The notes beneath the pieces were generated by a model. It was not told the origin of the DNA. It did not search any database and saw nothing but the letters and a program-made list of their open reading frames with translations. From Trichoplusia ni (lineage: Eukaryota; Arthropoda; Insecta; Lepidoptera; Noctuidae): a stretch of DNA of 64,000 nt. This document shows positions 60,301 through 64,000 of the stretch, in pieces. The position numbers and the translations under genes were made by a program. The stretch is from positions 12,896,001-12,960,000 of the forward strand of contig NC_039483.1 of the NCBI RefSeq assembly GCF_003590095.1, in the 5' to 3' direction. The first letter of the stretch is position 1; each line of letters begins with the position of its first letter.

Positions 60301-62772
60301 TGAAATACTTTACGAACCGCAAGAAGCACATCAAGTCTTTGCTTCAGCTGGCTCAGTTGCCCGGCGATGAGAGGCGTCAAGTACTCAAGTTTTTGAATGA
60401 CAAACAGTATGAAGATCTTGTGAAAGTGTTGGGCAACATGCCTTACATCCATTTCCAAGTTAATACCGAAGGTAGGCTTTTTAAGCTTAAAGTAACTTTT
60501 TATGTTCATGCAAAAATGTTACTTCTTAAGTTTTCATAGTGTTATTTATGTAAATATGATGTTATTATATTACAATTTTCATACGAGAATAAAGTTCGTA
60601 AATATGTTTTTTTTAGTAATTGACGATGAAAACTCAACGGTTGTGACGGCGGGTGCTATTGTAACCGTCACAGTGTTCTTAAGACGTACTAATATGAAGG
60701 AATTGTTTGGTGACACAACTGTTAAAGAAAAACAAACCATTAAGTGAGTATGAAACATGTTATTTAAATACTTTAGGAGCAAGTTCAGTGATAACGCAAA
60801 AAGCGCATTAGGGGTCATTATCAAAGTTACGACATCATTTATCAAACACCTTAATATTTAAATACACATTATCTGTTATAATTAAAGTGTAATTAGAAAT
60901 TCAATTACTTATAACTCATTTGTCCTTAATTAAGGAGCTATGGTAGCACAATTTAATAAAACCATCAATTACTATAATGGATCGGAAATAGTGCTGTTCG
61001 AAAGCAATATGAGTCTTAAAAAAATTATAAACTTATTTTTTTCCATTTTCTAAAAAACTTAAACCACACGTCGCGTCATAACTTGGGTATCCAGTTTACG
61101 TCATTTGACATTGTGCTGCTTTCATTCCAAATAAGTTATTCAATGGCACCATTACATTTATTACGGTTCGCGACGCGTCAATCCGTCGTACTGCGTCATA
61201 GCTGTCGTATTCTCTTACTTCCAGTCATTTATTATTCATAGAACTTTTATGAACACATGATTAGGCTTTATTTATCCTGCTTGGAATTCGATGTAGGATG
61301 TATGTTCCATTTATAGGTACATGGAAAGTTTCTTTTTCTTATTGACGTCATGAAATATCCGCGTTTCAGTTTTTTTTAAAAAGAGTGCGTGTAAATGTAA
61401 CACGCGATTGAAGTAAAACTTTTTTGCTTTTGTATGAGATGGCAATTAAGTTAAAAATATATTTGAGTATTTAAAATAGCATTTACTATTCAATTTAATA
61501 TTTCTTTTATTGATTTGATATATTGACAAAATAAAAATATTGAAAATAAAAATACAGCAACGTGACGCCATATTGCTGTTACGGGCTTTCGTTTCAGTAT
61601 CGTCTGACTACCAGCTAGTAGCGTTTAAGGAAGTGTTACTAAAAACTAAGATTTTAGGGATTGGGTAGTAAAGAATTTAAAATTGATGTCCATGGCATGC
61701 TAACAGTTTTTTAAGAATCCTCAGTGGTTTCACTTGCTCTAGTCTACTGGACTGAAGTGGCATACTTTTATTTTAATTGGTACCAGTATGAAGGTACAAC
61801 AGTGTTCATGTTTTTAATACACATCTTATATTAACAGAGAAGAAGATGAAGGTGCTGGCGAAAACGGAGAGAAAACAGAAAATGACAAAAATGACAAGAA
61901 CGACAAGAAGGAAACATTTAAGAGGCCCGTTTGGATGAAGCAAGCAAAGAAACAGCCGCAGTCGAAGAAGTCTAAGAAGCCCGTAGCGGCCAAGGCCCAG
62001 GCCAAGCCCGCCGCACCGGCCGCGCCGCCCACAGCCACGCCGCCGCCCACCAACAATGACACCAAGAAACCAAAAGAACCAAAGAAAAAAGATGAAGAAG
62101 GTATATTATGCGTTAATTAATTATAATTAGCGATAATAGTATGTACGATTTGGAGAGTTTGGAAAGTTAAATACTAACTAAGAGGGATATGTGAATTTCT
62201 TGACTATTGATGATTGCTTTGTTTGCATATTAAAAATCATATTTGTTTATTTCATATAAAATTGTATTAAGCTGTATGCCATAATCTATGTAACTGCTTC
62301 AGTGAAAATAATTTATTGTTAAATCTTATAAAATTTCTTAACCCTTCTTCTCCATAGAAATGACACTTTGGAATCGTGCAACTAGAGTCATTATTGTAAC
62401 GTTTTAATAGCGTCTGGAAAATGGCCTTTTTAAAATAAAAACTTTCCATTTGGATTTTGAATGAAATCTCCATTTATTCCGATCTAAGTGCCTGGAAAAA
62501 TGTTAAGAGAAAGCAGTTTCGATATTTGTGTAGCAAGATCTATTTAATAACTTTCAATCATAATGTGTGTAGGTGAAGATTCCGAAGTGGGTAGCTCGGA
62601 CGAGTCCGGGTCCCACAGCGAGGCGTCTGAGGATGAATCTCGCGACAAGTCGTCGGCGGCCGAAGACGATGACGATCAGTGGGAGAAGTTCCAGAAGAGA
62701 TTACAGAAACGGGAGCGGCTTGAAGGACGGTCCAAGAGCTCGCATCCAGTACACTGTCCATACTTCCCATTG
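57382..62772 (+). CDS. Sec63: Translocation protein SEC63 homolog, first nine coding exons (C-terminus beyond window)
   Basis: This ER-membrane J-protein recruits BiP to the Sec61 channel. Nine exons join in frame: 57382-57505, 57751-58082, 58178-58348, 59267-59473, 59751-59979, 60178-60471, 60617-60743, 61838-62100 and 62573-62772, for about 649 residues. The last ends at a GT donor, so the gene continues to the right. Transmembrane helices lie at residues ~15-34, ~74-92 and ~188-206. A CQCPNC motif is at 50-55. The lumenal J domain has HPD at 133-135. The Sec63/Brl domain follows (IKARALLHAHLSRMRLPPET, LPYITEDHLKYFTNRKKHI). Then come a lysine/alanine/proline-rich linker and an acidic stretch (EDDDDQWEKFQKRLQ). 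The missing exon(s) should complete the C-terminal Brl part and acidic tail. Confidence 0.95.
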
Positions 62773-64000
62773 GTATGTTTTACTCTGTAATTTTTTTTAC
62801 TTTGAATGCTGATCTATGTTTTTTTACATAATTTGGTAAATGTATTCTTTTCTCAACTGACTTACAATAACTAGTCTTCATACTGAATAAGATTTCACAG
62901 TCAGAAATCTAAATTTTATATTGAAACTATATATATGTTACTTACATTTTCAATCTTTGAGTGGTGTTGAAATAGACGTCTTTTCACGTTCTTAATTGCT
63001 TATAGTGGGTGATAACACGAATTAATCAAGAAGAAAAGCTGAGACTAAAGATTATCTGAAGGTCAAGCAAATCGCAAAGAAAGCTCATTGTTATTTTGCC
63101 AATCTGATGTTTAATAGCGTAAAGTGACAGTTATATGAGTTTATATTTAATTCACATCTGCTCATTGCCGACTTGTGTAATTTAATATGTCCATTCGCAT
63201 GATTTATGTGATATTAAATAATATGTAACTGTCAAAATATAAATGATATGTAGTAGTGTAGAGTATGATGCGTTTAAATATTTCCTTCATATGCATACTT
63301 TTAAGCGACTAAACATAATGTTTTCAGAATTTAATATCATTTAACTGACTAAAAATACTAGTGAGATAATAAAAAAAATGAATACACAAGTTGTACGCCT
63401 GTAGTAAGGTAGGCATTCAATTTTACGATTATTTTCTTAGTTTTTTTTTACAATTTAGCATGCGTGATCATTTCTATTTGATGACGATAACAATACGATA
63501 TTTTTTTTTTTATAATAATCGTTACCTATTATTCCTTTTATCTCCTAATCATAAATTGATCAAATTAGAGTGAATGAAGTTACGCGTAACGTCACTTCTG
63601 TGTTAATTACTTATATTGTTTGTTTAAAGGCAAAAATACGTGTCTAATTTTAAATTATCTATCTGACAGTTTATTTTTCCTCCCAACGGAAAAAGAGGTG
63701 TGTCACTTAGGCGCCTCCGACCGTCTGTGGCATCATAGCTCTCGAACGGATTGAGCGATTTCAATTTAGTTTGTTTTGTTGAATTATGAGCGAGGGTTCT
63801 TAAACATGTTTGTGAAAAGGAGTATTGATGACTTAAATTAAAAAGGTCATAGGTTAGTTTACTGACAAAATGGGTGGTGAGTTATTATTGGGGGTTTGTT
63901 AAATTTTATCTTATAATACTTAGTCCATATTACATACATTATGCCTTTGATTCATGGCATGTCATATTAATATTAGTATTCGGGCATATTATTATGATAA
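62773..64000 (+). other. SEC63 intron (start), with a repeat fragment
   Basis: No further SEC63 exon is visible after the donor at 62773. The stretch is AT-rich and non-coding apart from a recognisable repeat at 63.68-63.83 kb. It runs to the window edge. Confidence 0.6.
63678..63830 (+). repeat. Dispersed lepidopteran repeat fragment
   Basis: GGCGCCTCCGACCGTCTGTG followed by GGCATCATAGCTCTCGAACG and GATTGAGCGATTTCAATTTA. This 'gaacggat-gagcgattt' style is recurrent in moth retroposon ends as I know them. It is less AT-rich than the intron around it. Confidence 0.45.

Noticed and set aside
61826..62065. Minus-strand open frame (Gly/Ala-rich) opposite SEC63 exon 8
   Set aside because: It is the shadow of the Lys/Ala/Pro-rich linker of SEC63.

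Overview
This window looks like nuclear DNA of an insect, most probably a moth or butterfly (Lepidoptera). It is AT-rich and intron-dense with GT-AG introns. It carries recognisable metazoan single-copy genes and remnants of retroposon families that look like those common in lepidopteran genomes. Nothing suggests a bacterial, viral or organellar source. The species cannot be named from the sequence alone.

Layout, left to right. The last two exons of a PDE4-type cAMP phosphodiesterase (dunce) with a long 3' UTR lie at 1-3.4 kb (+). Next come methionine aminopeptidase 2 (5.6-8.9 kb, +), a DUF4743/Nudix hydrolase (11.6-14.8 kb, -), BRISC/BRCA1-A subunit BRE/BABAM2 (15.4-17.2 kb, +), holocytochrome c synthase (17.7-19.1 kb, -) and mitochondrial ribosomal protein mL55 (20.1-20.75 kb, -). 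A decayed non-LTR retrotransposon follows (21.3-22.5 kb). Then come a choline transporter-like protein (23.1-28.0 kb, +), a 115-bp tandem repeat (29.9-30.2 kb), ribosome biogenesis factor BRX1 (30.9-32.6 kb, -), D-2-hydroxyglutarate dehydrogenase (33.5-37.7 kb, +), PAIP1 (39.6-44.3 kb, -) and ISCA1 (46.5-47.3 kb, -). A nearly intact 5.5-kb non-LTR retrotransposon with RNase H occupies 48.5-54.0 kb (+), followed by a Myb/SANT-like DNA-binding protein gene (54.05-55.8 kb, -). The first nine coding exons of SEC63 (57.4 kb onward, +) run off the right edge.

Most genes are housekeeping and functionally unrelated: translation (MetAP2, PAIP1), ribosome biogenesis (BRX1, mL55), mitochondrial maturation and metabolism (HCCS, ISCA1, D2HGDH), ER translocation (SEC63), ubiquitin/DNA damage (BRE) and cAMP signalling. 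They are packed in alternating orientation. Two gene pairs diverge across less than 1 kb (Nudix/BRE and BRX1/D2HGDH). Two convergent pairs (BRE/HCCS and D2HGDH/PAIP1) have opposed poly(A) signals only 6-21 bp apart, so their mature 3' ends probably overlap.

The most informative feature is the 48.5-54.0 kb retrotransposon. It has an 11-bp target-site duplication, an A18 tail, two overlapping ORFs and only two visible disabling lesions: a frame change in ORF1 and one in-frame stop in the reverse transcriptase. It sits antisense, 42 bp past the stop codon of the Myb/SANT-like gene, and separates that gene from its probable original poly(A) signal. I found no CRISPR-like array, operon or evidently novel multi-gene system. 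All exon boundaries were read by eye from frame continuity and GT-AG rules.
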